Shown in pieces: positions 53,297-63,976 of a stretch of 64,000 bases of DNA. The notes beneath the pieces are model-generated. The model saw only the letters and a list, made by a program, of their open reading frames with translations. It was not told the origin of the DNA and did no database searches. Within the stretch, counting starts at the first letter, position 1; each line of letters opens with the position of its first letter. The DNA is from Candidatus Kosakonia sp. 282A-S69 (GTDB lineage: Bacteria > Pseudomonadota > Gammaproteobacteria > Enterobacterales > Enterobacteriaceae), in the NCBI RefSeq assembly GCF_029433855.1, contig NZ_JAROAU010000003.1:657406-721405 (forward strand), written 5' to 3'. The translations under genes were made by a program, and so were the position numbers.

Positions 53297-54367
53297 ATGC
53301 AAAAAGACGCGCTGAACAACGTACACATCACCGACGAGCAGGTTCTGATCACCCCGGAGCAGCTGAAAAATGCCTTCCCGCTGACCGGCGAACAAGAGGC
53401 GCAAATCGCGCAATCCCGCCAGACCATCTCCAACATCATTGCCGGGCGCGATCCGCGTCTGCTGGTGGTCTGCGGCCCCTGTTCGATTCACGATCCGGAA
53501 GCGGCGCTGGAGTATGCCCGTCGGTTTAAAACCCTTGCCGCAGAGGTCAGCGATAGCCTCTACCTGGTGATGCGCGTCTATTTTGAAAAACCCCGTACCA
53601 CCGTCGGCTGGAAAGGGCTAATTAACGATCCGCACATGGATGGCTCGTTTGATGTGGAAGCTGGCCTGAAGATTGCGCGTCGTCTGCTGGTAGAATTAGT
53701 CAGCATGGGCTTGCCGCTGGCGACCGAAGCGCTCGATCCGAACAGCCCGCAGTTCCTCGGCGATCTCTTCAGCTGGTCGGCAATTGGCGCGCGTACTACG
53801 GAGTCACAGACGCACCGTGAAATGGCGTCCGGTTTATCAATGCCGGTCGGCTTCAAAAACGGTACCGACGGCAGCCTGGCCACCGCCATCAATGCGATGC
53901 GCGCTGCCGCCATGCCGCACCGCTTTGTTGGCATCAACCAGGCCGGCCAGGTCTGCCTGCTGCAAACCCAGGGCAACCCGGATGGTCACGTGATCCTGCG
54001 CGGTGGTAAAGCGCCAAACTACAGCCCGGCGGATGTCGCGCAGTGTGAAAAAGAGATGCAGCAGGCAGGACTGAAACCGTCGCTGATGGTAGATTGCAGC
54101 CACGGGAATTCCAATAAAGATTACCGTCGCCAGCCTGCCGTTGCTGAATCTGTTGTCGCACAGATCAAAGATGGCAACCGTTCGATTACCGGCCTGATGA
54201 TTGAGAGCAACATTCACGAAGGCAATCAATCATCCGAGCAGCCGCGCTGTGATATGAAGTACGGTGTTTCTGTTACCGATGCCTGCATCAGCTGGGAGGC
54301 GACCGAAGTGCTGCTGCGTGAAATCGACAGCGATCTGCGCAATAGCCTGGCGGCGCGTTTTGCATAA
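53297..54367 (+). CDS. aroF: DAHP synthase, tyrosine-sensitive isozyme
   Basis: 356 residues from the ATG at 53297 (MQKDALNNVHITDEQVL), the E. coli AroF length. It condenses phosphoenolpyruvate and erythrose-4-phosphate in the first step of the shikimate pathway and is inhibited by tyrosine. VVCGPCSIHDPEAALEYA, GARTTESQTHREMASGLS and VDCSHGNSNKD motifs are present. The upstream in-frame ATG lies inside the -10. It forms an operon with tyrA. Confidence 0.97.
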   Translation: MQKDALNNVHITDEQVLITPEQLKNAFPLTGEQEAQIAQSRQTISNIIAGRDPRLLVVCGPCSIHDPEAALEYARRFKTLAAEVSDSLYLVMRVYFEKPRTTVGWKGLINDPHMDGSFDVEAGLKIARRLLVELVSMGLPLATEALDPNSPQFLGDLFSWSAIGARTTESQTHREMASGLSMPVGFKNGTDGSLATAINAMRAAAMPHRFVGINQAGQVCLLQTQGNPDGHVILRGGKAPNYSPADVAQCEKEMQQAGLKPSLMVDCSHGNSNKDYRRQPAVAESVVAQIKDGNRSITGLMIESNIHEGNQSSEQPRCDMKYGVSVTDACISWEATEVLLREIDSDLRNSLAARFA

Positions 54368-54376
54368 GAGGGTGTT

Positions 54377-55498
54377 ATGGCTGCTGAACTGACCGCGCTA
54401 CGCGATCAAATTGATGAGGTGGATAAGGCGCTGCTGGGGCTGCTGGCGCGCCGGCTGGAGCTGGTGGCACAGGTGGGTGAAGTCAAAAGCCACTATGGGC
54501 TACCGATTTATGTTCCCGAGCGCGAGGCCTCAATGCTGGCCTCGCGCCGTAAAGAGGCCGAGGCGCTGGGCGTGCCACCCGATCTGATTGAGGATGTGCT
54601 GCGCCGCGTAATGCGTGAATCCTACTCCAGTGAAAACGACAAAGGGTTTAAAACGCTCTGTCCTGCGCTGCGTCCGGTCGTCATTGTTGGCGGCGGCGGT
54701 CAGATGGGAAAACTGTTTGGCAAAATGCTGACGCTCTCGGGCTACCAGGTGCGTACGCTGGAGAAAGAGGAGTGGGCTCAGGCTGAGACGCTGCTGGCGG
54801 ATGCGGGCATGGTGATTGTCAGTGTGCCCATCCACGTCACCGAAGCGGTAATTGCGAAGCTGCCACCGCTGCCGGAGGATTGCATTTTGGTCGATCTGGC
54901 CTCGGTGAAAAGTGGCCCGCTGCAGGCGATGTTGTCGGCGCATAAAGGCCCGGTGCTTGGTCTGCATCCGATGTTCGGCCCGGACAGCGGTAGCCTCGCC
55001 AAGCAGGTGGTGGTGTGGTGCGATGGACGCAAGCCGGAAGCCTATCAGTGGTTCCTGGAACAGATTCAGGTCTGGGGCGCGCGGCTGCACCGCATCAGCG
55101 CCGTCGAGCACGATCAGAATATGGCCTTTATTCAGGCGCTGCGCCACTTTGCCACTTTCGCCTATGGTCTGCACCTGGCGGAAGAGAATGTGCAGCTTGA
55201 GCAGCTACTGTCGCTCTCATCGCCGATTTATCGCCTTGAACTGGCGATGGTGGGCCGTCTGTTCGCCCAGGATCCACAGCTCTATGCCGATATTATTATG
55301 TCCTCGCCCGATAACCTGGCGCTGATCAAGCGTTACTACCAGCGCTTCGGCGAAGCGATTGGTCTGCTGGAGCAGGGCGATAAGCAGGCGTTTATCGACA
55401 GCTTCCGCAAAGTTGAGCACTGGTTTGGCGATTATGCCCAGCGTTTCCAGAGCGAAAGCCGTACCCTGTTACGCCAGGCCAACGACAGCCGGGCGTAA
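54377..55498 (+). CDS. tyrA: Bifunctional chorismate mutase / prephenate dehydrogenase
   Basis: 373 residues. The AroQ chorismate mutase domain is ~1-90 ([30 protein letters not shown]). An NAD-binding prephenate dehydrogenase follows, with Rossmann motif [16 protein letters not shown] near 100. It makes 4-hydroxyphenylpyruvate for tyrosine. It lies 9 bp after aroF. Confidence 0.97.
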   Translation: MAAELTALRDQIDEVDKALLGLLARRLELVAQVGEVKSHYGLPIYVPEREASMLASRRKEAEALGVPPDLIEDVLRRVMRESYSSENDKGFKTLCPALRPVVIVGGGGQMGKLFGKMLTLSGYQVRTLEKEEWAQAETLLADAGMVIVSVPIHVTEAVIAKLPPLPEDCILVDLASVKSGPLQAMLSAHKGPVLGLHPMFGPDSGSLAKQVVVWCDGRKPEAYQWFLEQIQVWGARLHRISAVEHDQNMAFIQALRHFATFAYGLHLAEENVQLEQLLSLSSPIYRLELAMVGRLFAQDPQLYADIIMSSPDNLALIKRYYQRFGEAIGLLEQGDKQAFIDSFRKVEHWFGDYAQRFQSESRTLLRQANDSRA

Positions 55499-55520
55499 CT
55501 TCAAAAGCCGTTTATACTGA

Positions 55521-55550
55521 AAAGCCAGTGGTCACCCGCTGGCTTTTTTT
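55521..55550 (+). terminator. Terminator of aroF-tyrA
   Basis: AAAGCCAG and CTGGCTTT pair around a 10-base loop, followed by TTTTATTT. Confidence 0.88.
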
Positions 55551-55566
55551 ATTTAAGGGATGCGCA

Positions 55567-56439
55567 ATGGCTGAGTTGCAGAGACTGTTTGATTACACCG
55601 GACATTTACCTGAGTGTCCGACCTGGAGCGAAGCCGAACAGGCGCTCTACTGGGCTGATATTCTGGAGGGTGAAATCCATCGTTACCGGCTGGAAACAGG
55701 CGAGCATACGGTGCTCTCATTTCCGGAAGAGGTGGGCTGCTTCGCGCTGCGTGAGAAGGGCGGTTTTATCGTTGCCATGCGTCAGGCCATCTGGCTGACG
55801 GACGCGCGCGGTCTGCTGCGACAGAAAGTGTGCGATAACCCATCGAACCCGCAGCTGGCGCGTTTTAACGATGGCGGCACCGATCATCATGGCCGCTTTT
55901 ATGCGGGCACCTTCTGGGCACCGGGCGATTACAATGGCGCGCTGCTGCTGCGGGTGGATAACGATCTGACGCCGAAAGTGGTGCAGTGCGATATTCACGG
56001 CGCAAACGGGCTGGCCTTCAGCCATGACAAACAGTGGATGTTCACCTCCGACACGCCGCACGGCGTGATTTACCGTACACCGCTGGATGAGCAGGGTGAG
56101 CCGGGGCGGCGCGAGCTGTTCCGTCGCTTCAACCCGGGCGAAGGGATCCCGGACGGCGCGGCGATGGATGTCGAAGGGTGCTACTGGAGCGCGATGTATG
56201 ACGGCTGGCGGGTTGTGCGTTTCTCACCGCAGGGCGAACAGCTGGAGGAGTATCGTTTGCCGGTGCGCTGCCCGACGATGGTCTGTTTTGGCGGGGCGGA
56301 TATGAAGACCCTGTTTATTACCACCACCCGCGAAAACATGGATGAGCAGGAGATTGCCGATTATCCGCTTTCGGGGGCAATCTTCACCCTGCCGGTGTCG
56401 GTAGCAGGGATGAAGAAAGCGCTCTTTATCGAGCGTTAA
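55567..56439 (+). CDS. SMP-30/gluconolactonase/LRE-family protein
   Basis: 290 residues from the ATG at 55567 ([20 protein letters not shown]), with AAGGGA upstream. It is a six-bladed beta-propeller with the divalent-metal ligands expected in GHLPECPTW (Glu), ARFNDGGTD (Asn), [17 protein letters not shown] (Asn, Asp) and [11 protein letters not shown] (Asp). It is a probable lactonase of unknown substrate. It is tail-to-tail with pheA, overlapping by 4 bp. E. coli has no such gene at this place. Confidence 0.9.
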   Translation: MAELQRLFDYTGHLPECPTWSEAEQALYWADILEGEIHRYRLETGEHTVLSFPEEVGCFALREKGGFIVAMRQAIWLTDARGLLRQKVCDNPSNPQLARFNDGGTDHHGRFYAGTFWAPGDYNGALLLRVDNDLTPKVVQCDIHGANGLAFSHDKQWMFTSDTPHGVIYRTPLDEQGEPGRRELFRRFNPGEGIPDGAAMDVEGCYWSAMYDGWRVVRFSPQGEQLEEYRLPVRCPTMVCFGGADMKTLFITTTRENMDEQEIADYPLSGAIFTLPVSVAGMKKALFIER

Positions 56440-57596
56440 ACCGGGTCGACCGGCACGACGTTTTCGCTGGGGTAGCAGCCCAGCACTTTCAGCGAGCGGG
56501 TGATACTGCCCAGCTCGCGCAGCGCTTTTTGCATCGCGCTGGCGTGCAGGTTGGCCTGAATATCCAGATAGAACATCTCTTCCCACGGGTTGCCGTGGAT
56601 CGGGCGCGACTCCAGCTTGGTCATGATGAGGTTGTGGTTGCGCAGCACCAGCAGCGCTTCCACCAGCGCACCTGCCTGTTGCCCGGTCGCCATCAGCAAC
56701 GTGGTTTTCGCCGGCACCTGCTCAGAGACGTCAATCGCTTTACGCGCCAGCACCACAAAGCGGGTAATGTTCTGCGTCTGGTTCGCCAGGTTGCGCTCCA
56801 GCACCTGTAAACCATACAGCGCGCCGCCCGGTTCATTGCCCAGCGCCGCGATGTGCGGTGAGTTCAGTTGGGCGACTTTCTCCATCGCCGCCGAGGTGCT
56901 TTCACAATACTCAATTTTCCACTGCGGATAGCGGTTCAGGAACTGGCTGCACTGCTGGAACGGCTGCGGATGGCTGTAGACGGTCTGGATCTGCTCAAGG
57001 GTCGTCGTGCCCGACACCAACACGCAGTGGTCTATGGGTACGGTTAGCTCGCCGACAATCGACAGGCTGGTGTGCTGAAGCAGGTCGTAGACATCATTAA
57101 TCGCGCCAGAGCTGGTGTTCTCCAGCGGCACGACGGCGTAATCTGCCTGGCCGGTTTCGACCTGGTTAAAAATATCCTGAAAACGTGCGCAGCCGCTCTC
57201 GATAAACTGCTCGAAATGGCGCGCGGCATACTGGCGCGCCGCGAGATGGGAATAGGAGCCTTTCGGGCCGAGGAAGGCGATACGTGCCGAGCGTGGGTTG
57301 ATGTTGTTGAGATGGTGCTGGAGCAGGGCTTGCTGAGTGAGAACAGAGTCTTCGATGATGAGCTGAAACAGGCGGGTGATGTAATGGGCATCCAGATGAT
57401 GCGCTTTGCCAAGCTCAATTAAATGTTCCAGCAGAGCCCGCTCTCTGTCGATATCGCGCACCGGGCGGTGGGAGGCGAGTTTCGCTTTGCCAACTTCAAC
57501 GGAGAGCTGGCGGCGCTCGGCCAGCAGCGTCAGCAGTTGCTCGTCGAGCGTGCTGATCTTCACGCGTAAATCCAGTAAGGGGTTTTCAGCCGTCAT
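56436..57596 (-). CDS. pheA: Bifunctional chorismate mutase / prephenate dehydratase
   Basis: 386 residues from the ATG at 57596 ([15 protein letters not shown]), the E. coli length. Chorismate mutase is ~1-95, prephenate dehydratase ~104-285 ([28 protein letters not shown]) and the ACT regulatory domain ~298-380, with the GALV and ESRP phenylalanine-binding motifs. It makes phenylpyruvate. It is controlled by the attenuator and leader peptide just upstream. Confidence 0.98.
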   Translation of the reverse strand: MTAENPLLDLRVKISTLDEQLLTLLAERRQLSVEVGKAKLASHRPVRDIDRERALLEHLIELGKAHHLDAHYITRLFQLIIEDSVLTQQALLQHHLNNINPRSARIAFLGPKGSYSHLAARQYAARHFEQFIESGCARFQDIFNQVETGQADYAVVPLENTSSGAINDVYDLLQHTSLSIVGELTVPIDHCVLVSGTTTLEQIQTVYSHPQPFQQCSQFLNRYPQWKIEYCESTSAAMEKVAQLNSPHIAALGNEPGGALYGLQVLERNLANQTQNITRFVVLARKAIDVSEQVPAKTTLLMATGQQAGALVEALLVLRNHNLIMTKLESRPIHGNPWEEMFYLDIQANLHASAMQKALRELGSITRSLKVLGCYPSENVVPVDPV

Positions 57597-57621
57597 GTTG
57601 TTGCCTTTCATTGTTATCAAT

Positions 57622-57649
57622 AAAAAAGCCTCCCGGCTTGGGAGGCTTT
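57622..57649 (-). terminator. pheA attenuator
   Basis: Minus strand: AAAGCCTCCC and GGGAGGCTTT, loop AAGCC, followed by TTTTTTA. It lies between pheL and pheA. An alternative pause helix joins CTTCGCACT in the leader peptide coding region (~57717-57725) with AGTGCGAAG (~57659-57667). Confidence 0.93.
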
Positions 57650-57692
57650 ATTGTTCGTCTTCGCACTTTTTCTCACAAAACGAATCGCCTCC

Positions 57693-57743
57693 CTAACTGG
57701 GGAAGGTAAAAAAGAGTGCGAAGAGGAACGGGGTGTTTTTCAT
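57693..57743 (-). CDS. pheL: pheA operon leader peptide
   Basis: 16 codons: MKNTPFLFALFFTFPS, with five Phe residues (E. coli: [15 protein letters not shown]). A second ATG immediately upstream (57744-57746) could also be used. Ribosome stalling at the Phe codons when charged tRNA-Phe is scarce favours the antiterminator and pheA expression. Confidence 0.93.
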   Translation of the reverse strand: MKNTPFLFALFFTFPS

Positions 57744-57804
57744 CATTTTTCCTGTCGAGCGAGGAAGTTAAAGTAACTGCTCTCTTTTCGCCCTGTCAAT
57801 AAAA

Positions 57805-57824
57805 AACGCGCCCGCAGGCGCGTT
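57805..57824 (-). terminator. Terminator of raiA
   Basis: AACGCGCC and GGCGCGTT, loop TGCG, followed by TTTTATTG on the minus strand. Confidence 0.9.
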
Positions 57825-57842
57825 GGAAACTCAATGTAGAGA

Positions 57843-58178
57843 CTACTCTTCTTCTTCAACGAAGTTGGCATCTTTAACCGAGGTTGCGGCGCGACGCGCT
57901 TCGCCTTTGTGCTGCACTTTATTGAGCTGCCGTTCCAGCTTGTTGATCAAATCGTTGATGGCGATATACATATCATCATGTTTAGCGCTGGCGACAAGCT
58001 GCCCGTTAGGCGTGTTGATGGTCGCATCGGCGGTAAAACCCTGTGGCTCTTTAGAGAGGACGATATGGGGATTAATCAGCTGAGTTTGCCATTTATCCAG
58101 TTTGGCGAGACGGTCGGTGACATGCTGGCGGATTGCCGGAGTAATTTCCATTTGTTTACTGGTAATGTTCATTGTCAT
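57843..58178 (-). CDS. raiA: Ribosome-associated inhibitor / hibernation factor RaiA
   Basis: 111 residues ([20 protein letters not shown]), close to the 113 of E. coli. It has the HPF/YfiA fold, including [23 protein letters not shown] and [20 protein letters not shown], with the acidic tail VEEEE. It binds the 30S A and P sites in stationary phase or cold and keeps ribosomes as inactive 70S. Confidence 0.97.
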   Translation of the reverse strand: MTMNITSKQMEITPAIRQHVTDRLAKLDKWQTQLINPHIVLSKEPQGFTADATINTPNGQLVASAKHDDMYIAINDLINKLERQLNKVQHKGEARRAATSVKDANFVEEEE

Positions 58179-58241
58179 ACATCTTACCTCTCTGTCTTTC
58201 CGTCTAAGTCATTTCAGCATAACGCGCCTAATGTCAAAATG

Positions 58242-58257
58242 TGTGATTAAAATCACG
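58242..58257. promoter_or_regulatory. CRP-type site upstream of raiA
   Basis: TGTGATTAAAATCACG, a TGTGA-N6-TCACg dyad, ~65-80 bp upstream of the raiA start codon. The spacing fits cAMP-CRP activation in slow growth. Confidence 0.65.
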
Positions 58258-58406
58258 TAATTTTGTCACTTTTTGTCAAAGACCAGTGATTTGTGAGGCA
58301 GGGCAGGAAGAGGGGAAATATAGCTTGTCGGATGAGATGTTAGCAGTCATAGTTGACAGGTTGCATCGATGCGAAAGCGCTTCATCCATGCAGTCAACGG
58401 ATAAAA

Positions 58407-58432
58407 AAACGGCAGCCCGCGGGCTGCCGTTT
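58407..58432 (-). terminator. Terminator of bamD
   Basis: A perfect 24-base palindrome (AACGGCAGCCC and GGGCTGCCGTT halves) with a T-run on the minus strand, 14 bp past the bamD stop. Confidence 0.92.
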
Positions 58433-58446
58433 TGCGTTTCTGAGCG

Positions 58447-59184
58447 TTATGCGTTGCTGTTATTGGCGGCGATAATTTTCGCCACTTTGTCAGCCTGCGC
58501 ATTCAGCTGCAGCTCGCGGTAAGCGCGCTCCATCAATGGCAGCGCATCGCGCGTTGCTTTGGTATCCGGGAAATCACGCAGCATGCCTTCCACGCGATTC
58601 GTTACCGCCACCCAGGCACCGCGATCGGTGTAATACTGCGCGACGGAGTATTCATACTTCGCCAGGCGATCTTTCAGGTAGACCAGACGCTTATTCGCAT
58701 CCGTCGCGTACTGACTTTGCGGGTAACCGCGCACCAGGCGTGAGAAGTCATTGAATGCATCACGCGCATGAGCCGGATCGCGATCGCTACGGTCAACGCC
58801 GAAGAAGCCCTGCAGCGCGCTGTCATCAAGCGCCATGTTGGTCAAGCCGCGCATATACATCACGTAGTCGATGTTCGGATGCGTGGGGTTGAGACGAATA
58901 AAGCGATCGATGGCGGCCTGCGCCAGCGGCAGGTCGGCGTTTTTGTAGTAGGCGTAGATGAGATCTAACTGCACTTGCTGGGAGTAAGGACCAAACGGAT
59001 AACGATTATCCAGAGCTTCCAGTTGCGTTATTGCCGCCTTCCAGTTACCGTCTTGCAGCTTTTGCTGGGCGGTCGCGTAGATTTCGTTTGGTGGATTATC
59101 AGGTACCTCTTCCTTAGAACCGGAGCAACCTGCCAAAGCCAGACTTAACGTGGCGGCTGCCACCAGATATTTCAAGCGCGTCAT
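58447..59184 (-). CDS. bamD: Outer membrane assembly lipoprotein BamD
   Basis: 245 residues with signal peptide and lipobox LALAGC (Cys20). Five TPR-like repeats follow, with segments such as [20 protein letters not shown] and [19 protein letters not shown]. It is the essential lipoprotein of the Bam complex. It is divergent from rluD. Confidence 0.98.
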   Translation of the reverse strand: MTRLKYLVAAATLSLALAGCSGSKEEVPDNPPNEIYATAQQKLQDGNWKAAITQLEALDNRYPFGPYSQQVQLDLIYAYYKNADLPLAQAAIDRFIRLNPTHPNIDYVMYMRGLTNMALDDSALQGFFGVDRSDRDPAHARDAFNDFSRLVRGYPQSQYATDANKRLVYLKDRLAKYEYSVAQYYTDRGAWVAVTNRVEGMLRDFPDTKATRDALPLMERAYRELQLNAQADKVAKIIAANNSNA

Positions 59185-59315
59185 AACGTTTAGACTTTCC
59201 TCAGAATGTTCATGCGGGAGATTCTTTACTCCTGCTCCCGACTAAGACCAGCTACAATAGCACACTATATTAAACGGCGAAGCCGTAAAACCCAACGTTA
59301 ACGAAGAAGCTGTAT

Positions 59316-60296
59316 ATGGCACAACTGGTACAACTCACCGCAACGGTATCCGAGAATCAACTCGGTCAACGCTTAGATCAGGCTTTGGCCGAATTGTTCC
59401 CTGATTATTCACGTTCGCGTATAAAAGAATGGATTCTCGATCGGCGTGTGCTGGTCAACGATGTCGTTAGCGACAAACCGAAAGAGAAAGTGTTGGGCGG
59501 TGAGCGCATTGCCATCAATGCTGAAATTGAAGAAGAAGCGCGCTTTGAGCCGCAGGATATTCCTCTCAATATCGTCTATGAAGATGACGATATTCTCGTC
59601 ATCAATAAGCCGCGCGACTTTGTTGTGCATCCAGGCGCCGGTAATCCTGACGGCACCGTGCTGAATGCGCTGCTGCACTACTATCCGCCCATTATCGATG
59701 TACCGCGCGCAGGTATCGTACACCGTCTGGATAAAGACACCACTGGCCTGATGGTGGTGGCAAAAACTGTTCCGGCGCAGACCCGACTGGTTGAATCCTT
59801 GCAACTGCGTGAAATCACCCGCGAATATGAAGCGGTTGCCATTGGTCATATGACCGCGGGCGGTACGGTGGAAGAGCCTATCAGCCGTCATCCGACCAAA
59901 CGCACCCATATGTCTGTTCACCCGATGGGCAAACCGGCCGTGACGCACTACCGCATTATGGAGCATTTCCGTATCCATACGCGCCTGCGTCTGCGACTTG
60001 AAACCGGCCGTACGCACCAGATCCGTGTGCATATGGCGCATATCACCCATCCGCTGGTGGGCGATCAGCTCTATGGCGGTCGTCCTCGCCCGCCGAAAGG
60101 CGCGTCGGATGAGTTTATTGATGTGCTGCGTAAGTTTGACCGCCAGGCGCTGCACGCCACTATGCTGCGTCTTTACCATCCGATTAGCGGTATCGAAATG
60201 GAGTGGCATGCGCCAATTCCACAGGATATGGTCGATCTGATCGCTGCCATGCGCGCAGATTTTGAAACCCATAAGGATGATGTCGCCTGGTTATGA
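59316..60296 (+). CDS. rluD: 23S rRNA pseudouridine synthase RluD
   Basis: 326 residues. An S4-like RNA-binding domain (~15-75) is followed by the pseudouridine synthase domain, with catalytic Asp139 in GIVHRLDKDTTGLMVVAKT. It modifies positions 1911, 1915 and 1917 in helix 69. Its stop overlaps the start of pgeF (ATGA). Confidence 0.97.
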   Translation: MAQLVQLTATVSENQLGQRLDQALAELFPDYSRSRIKEWILDRRVLVNDVVSDKPKEKVLGGERIAINAEIEEEARFEPQDIPLNIVYEDDDILVINKPRDFVVHPGAGNPDGTVLNALLHYYPPIIDVPRAGIVHRLDKDTTGLMVVAKTVPAQTRLVESLQLREITREYEAVAIGHMTAGGTVEEPISRHPTKRTHMSVHPMGKPAVTHYRIMEHFRIHTRLRLRLETGRTHQIRVHMAHITHPLVGDQLYGGRPRPPKGASDEFIDVLRKFDRQALHATMLRLYHPISGIEMEWHAPIPQDMVDLIAAMRADFETHKDDVAWL

Positions 60297-61024
60297 CCAA
60301 ACTGATCGTCCCGGACTGGCCGCTACCGAAAGGCGTGGCGGCCTGTAGCTCAACCCGTATCGGTGGTGTAAGCCAGCCGCCCTACGATGCTCTGAACCTC
60401 GGCGCGCACTGTGGCGACAACAGCGAGCATGTCGAAGAGAACCGCGCACGCCTGTTTGCGGCGGCGGGTTTGCCTTCAAAACCGGTCTGGCTCGAGCAGG
60501 TGCACGGCACGGCAGTGTTGAAGCTCGACGGCGGGCCCTATGCCTCGAAACGCGCAGATGCCTCATACAGCAACACGCCGGGCACGGTGTGCGCGGTGAT
60601 GACCGCCGACTGCCTGCCGGTGCTGTTTTGTAACCGGGATGGCAGCGAAGTGGCGGCAGCACATGCTGGCTGGCGAGGCCTGTGTGCGGGCGTGCTGGAA
60701 GAGACGATAGCCTGTTTTGCCGACAAACCTGGAAACGTGCTGGCGTGGCTTGGCCCGGCGATTGGTCCGGAAGCGTTCGAAGTGGGCCCGGAAGTGCGTG
60801 AGGCATTTATGGCTCACGATGCCGCAGCCGAAAGTGCGTTTCGCCAGCAGGGTGAAAAATATTTTGCTGATATTTATCAGCTGGCGCGTCAGCGGCTGGC
60901 GAGCGTTGGCGTCGAGCATGTCTACGGCGGCGAACACTGCACCTTCAGCCAGCAGAGTGATTTTTTCTCATACCGTCGGGACAAGACGACCGGGCGTATG
61001 GCAAGTTTCATTTGGCTGATATAA
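60293..61024 (+). CDS. pgeF: Peptidoglycan editing / multicopper-oxidase-like protein PgeF (YfiH)
   Basis: 243 residues of the DUF152/laccase-domain family. The metal/active-site motifs are CSSTRIGGVSQPPYDALNLGAHCGD, VMTADCLPVLFCN, AAAHAGWRGLCAGVLEE and CTFS. In E. coli it removes L-Ser-containing muropeptide precursors wrongly made by MurC. It is coupled to rluD. Confidence 0.96.
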   Translation: MTKLIVPDWPLPKGVAACSSTRIGGVSQPPYDALNLGAHCGDNSEHVEENRARLFAAAGLPSKPVWLEQVHGTAVLKLDGGPYASKRADASYSNTPGTVCAVMTADCLPVLFCNRDGSEVAAAHAGWRGLCAGVLEETIACFADKPGNVLAWLGPAIGPEAFEVGPEVREAFMAHDAAAESAFRQQGEKYFADIYQLARQRLASVGVEHVYGGEHCTFSQQSDFFSYRRDKTTGRMASFIWLI

Positions 61025-61085
61025 CCTAGCGAATCAAGACGATCCAGTACGCGTAAGTTTTCTTCGCATAAATCAGGTCAATCAC

Positions 61086-61111
61086 CTTGAATAATTGAGG
61101 GATGACCTCAT
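61086..61111 (+). promoter_or_regulatory. Sigma-32 heat-shock promoter of clpB
   Basis: CTTGAA (61086-61091), 14-bp spacer, CCTCAT (61106-61111), like the known E. coli clpB promoter. Confidence 0.88.
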
Positions 61112-61152
61112 TTAATCTCCAGTAGCAAATTTGACCTGTTATGGGAGGAGTT

Positions 61153-63726
61153 ATGCGTCTGGATCGTCTTACTAATAAATTCCAGCTTGCTCTTGCCGAT
61201 GCCCAGTCGCTCGCACTGGGGCACGACAACCAATTCATCGAACCACTTCATTTAATGAGCGCCTTACTGAACCAGGAAGGCGGTTCGGTTCAACCTTTAT
61301 TAACCTCTGCCGACGTTAATACTGGCCAGTTACGTATTGCCATCGAACAGGCGCTGAGCCGCTTGCCGCAGGTAGAAGGTACCGGCGGTGATGTGCAGCC
61401 TTCGCAGGATTTGATGCGCGTGCTTAACCTTTGCGACAAGCTGGCGCAAAAACGGGGTGATAACTTTATTTCGTCAGAGCTGTTTGTTCTGGCTGCGCTG
61501 GAGTCACGCGGCACGCTGACGGATTTGCTGAAATCCGCTGGCGTCACCACCGCGAATGTGACCCAGGCTATCGATCACATGCGTGGGGGAGAGAGCGTGA
61601 ACGATCAGGGGGCTGAAGACCAACGTCAGGCCTTGAAAAAATTTACCGTCGATCTGACCGAACGGGCCGAGCAGGGCAAACTTGACCCGGTCATTGGGCG
61701 TGACGAAGAGATCCGCCGCACCATCCAGGTGCTGCAGCGCCGTACCAAAAACAACCCGGTATTAATTGGTGAACCGGGTGTCGGTAAAACCGCTATCGTT
61801 GAAGGTCTGGCGCAGCGCATTGTGAATGGCGAAGTGCCGGAAGGGCTAAAGGGCCGTCGCGTACTGGCGCTGGATATGGGCGCGCTGGTCGCTGGGGCAA
61901 AATACCGCGGTGAGTTTGAGGAGCGCCTGAAAGGTGTGCTCAATGATCTCTCCAAACAGGAAGGCAACGTCATCCTGTTTATTGACGAACTGCATACCAT
62001 GGTTGGTGCCGGTAAAGCTGACGGCGCAATGGATGCCGGGAACATGCTTAAACCGGCTCTGGCGCGAGGCGAGCTGCACTGCGTCGGCGCGACTACGCTT
62101 GATGAGTATCGTCAGTACATCGAAAAAGATGCTGCGCTGGAGCGGCGTTTCCAGAAAGTGCTGGTGGCTGAACCCTCTGTTGAAGACACCATCGCTATCC
62201 TGCGCGGCCTGAAAGAGCGCTATGAGTTGCATCACCATGTGCAAATTACCGACCCGGCGATTGTCGCGGCGGCATCGCTCTCACATCGCTATATCTCCGA
62301 TCGCCAGTTGCCGGACAAAGCCATCGACCTGATTGATGAAGCGGCATCCAGTATTCGTATGCAGATTGACTCGAAACCAGAAGAGCTCGACCGTCTCGAC
62401 CGGCGCATTATTCAGCTTAAGCTGGAACAGCGGGCGTTGATGAAAGAGTCTGATGAAGCGAGTAAAAAACGTCTTGAGATGCTGAGTGAGGAGCTGGAGG
62501 AGAAAGAGCGTCAATACTCCTCTCTTGAAGAGGAGTGGAAGGCGGAAAAAGCCTCCCTTTCCGGAACGCAGACCATCAAGGCTGAGCTGGAGCAGGCGAA
62601 AATCGCGATGGAACAGGCGCGTCGTAACGGCGATCTGGGCAGGATGTCTGAATTGCAGTATGGGAAAATCCCGGAGCTGGAAAAACAGCTGGCGGCGGCT
62701 ACGCAGAGCGAAGGCAAAACCATGCGCCTGCTGCGTAACCGTGTAACCGATGCTGAGATTGCTGAAGTGCTGGCGCGCTGGACCGGTATCCCCGTTTCAC
62801 GAATGATGGAGGGCGAGCGCGAAAAACTGCTGCGGATGGAGCACGATCTTCACCATCGCGTGATTGGTCAGGATGAGGCTGTCGATGCGGTCTCCAATGC
62901 CATTCGCCGCAGCCGCGCAGGGCTGTCCGATCCGAACCGCCCGATTGGCTCCTTCCTCTTCCTTGGTCCGACCGGGGTGGGGAAAACCGAGCTGTGCAAG
63001 GCACTGGCAAACTTTATGTTTGATAGCGACGACGCCATGGTGCGTATCGACATGTCTGAATTTATGGAGAAACACTCCGTTTCGCGACTGGTTGGTGCGC
63101 CTCCGGGCTATGTCGGCTATGAAGAGGGCGGTTATTTGACAGAGGCAGTTCGTCGACGTCCCTATTCCGTCATTCTGCTTGATGAAGTCGAGAAAGCGCA
63201 CCCGGATGTCTTCAACATTCTGTTGCAGGTGCTTGACGATGGTCGTCTGACAGACGGGCAGGGCAGAACGGTAGATTTCCGTAATACGGTGGTCATCATG
63301 ACCTCTAACCTGGGATCGGATTTGATTCAGGAACGTTTTGGCGAGCTCGATTACGGCCATATGAAAGAGCTGGTGATGGGCGTGGTAAGTCAGAGCTTCC
63401 GGCCTGAATTCATCAACCGTATAGATGAAGTCGTTGTGTTCCATCCATTAGGTGAAAAACACATTGCTTCTATTGCGCAGATCCAACTGCAGCGGTTGTA
63501 TAAACGTCTTGAAGAGCGCGGCTATAGCGTGACGCTTTCCGATGAGGCGCTGAAATTGCTTAGCGCCAATGGTTACGATCCGGTGTACGGAGCGCGGCCG
63601 TTGAAACGTGCTATCCAGCAACAGATTGAAAACCCGCTGGCGCAGCAGATACTCTCCGGCACCCTGATTCCGGGTCAACCGGTACAGCTTGTGGTGAAAG
63701 ATGACCACATTGTCGCTGTTCAATAA
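61153..63726 (+). CDS. clpB: ATP-dependent disaggregase ClpB
   Basis: 857 residues from the ATG at 61153 ([18 protein letters not shown]), preceded by GGGAGG, the E. coli length. The N-domain is ~1-145. AAA1 has Walker A GEPGVGKT near 206. The middle coiled coil is ~410-525, with [28 protein letters not shown]2 has Walker A GPTGVGKT near 605. It works with DnaK-DnaJ-GrpE to dissolve aggregates. An internal start near residue 149 may give the short ClpB form, as in E. coli. Confidence 0.98.
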   Translation: MRLDRLTNKFQLALADAQSLALGHDNQFIEPLHLMSALLNQEGGSVQPLLTSADVNTGQLRIAIEQALSRLPQVEGTGGDVQPSQDLMRVLNLCDKLAQKRGDNFISSELFVLAALESRGTLTDLLKSAGVTTANVTQAIDHMRGGESVNDQGAEDQRQALKKFTVDLTERAEQGKLDPVIGRDEEIRRTIQVLQRRTKNNPVLIGEPGVGKTAIVEGLAQRIVNGEVPEGLKGRRVLALDMGALVAGAKYRGEFEERLKGVLNDLSKQEGNVILFIDELHTMVGAGKADGAMDAGNMLKPALARGELHCVGATTLDEYRQYIEKDAALERRFQKVLVAEPSVEDTIAILRGLKERYELHHHVQITDPAIVAAASLSHRYISDRQLPDKAIDLIDEAASSIRMQIDSKPEELDRLDRRIIQLKLEQRALMKESDEASKKRLEMLSEELEEKERQYSSLEEEWKAEKASLSGTQTIKAELEQAKIAMEQARRNGDLGRMSELQYGKIPELEKQLAAATQSEGKTMRLLRNRVTDAEIAEVLARWTGIPVSRMMEGEREKLLRMEHDLHHRVIGQDEAVDAVSNAIRRSRAGLSDPNRPIGSFLFLGPTGVGKTELCKALANFMFDSDDAMVRIDMSEFMEKHSVSRLVGAPPGYVGYEEGGYLTEAVRRRPYSVILLDEVEKAHPDVFNILLQVLDDGRLTDGQGRTVDFRNTVVIMTSNLGSDLIQERFGELDYGHMKELVMGVVSQSFRPEFINRIDEVVVFHPLGEKHIASIAQIQLQRLYKRLEERGYSVTLSDEALKLLSANGYDPVYGARPLKRAIQQQIENPLAQQILSGTLIPGQPVQLVVKDDHIVAVQ

Positions 63727-63740
63727 AAAATGAGAAATGA

Positions 63741-63768
63741 AAAACGGGCCTCCCGAGGCCCGTTTTTG
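63741..63768 (+). terminator. Terminator of clpB
   Basis: AAAACGGGCC and GGCCCGTTTT pair around TCCCGA, followed by TGTTT. Confidence 0.9.
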
Positions 63769-63850
63769 TTTAATAAAGAAGCATAAATAGACCTCTTTCG
63801 CGGTTTTTGCCTGGAAATTGAGCGAACGGTAACTTTTTTGAAATTAGAGG

Positions 63851-63976
63851 TTGTCAGGGGAAATTAACGCCCTATAATGCGCCTCCACTGACACGGCACA
63901 ACGGCAAACACACCGGCCTGTCAGGTGAAGAAATCTGAAAATAATCAGTTGACTTCACGGCGGGAAAGCGTAATAT
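63851..63976 (+). promoter_or_regulatory. Tandem rRNA promoters P1 and P2
   Basis: P1: TTGTCA (63851-63856), 16-bp spacer, TATAAT (63873-63878). P2: TTGACT (63949-63954), 16-bp spacer, TAATAT (63971-63976). GC-rich discriminators follow both, and AT-rich upstream DNA (63780-63850) could hold UP and Fis elements. The position after clpB matches rrnG of E. coli. The 16S gene lies beyond the window. Confidence 0.9.
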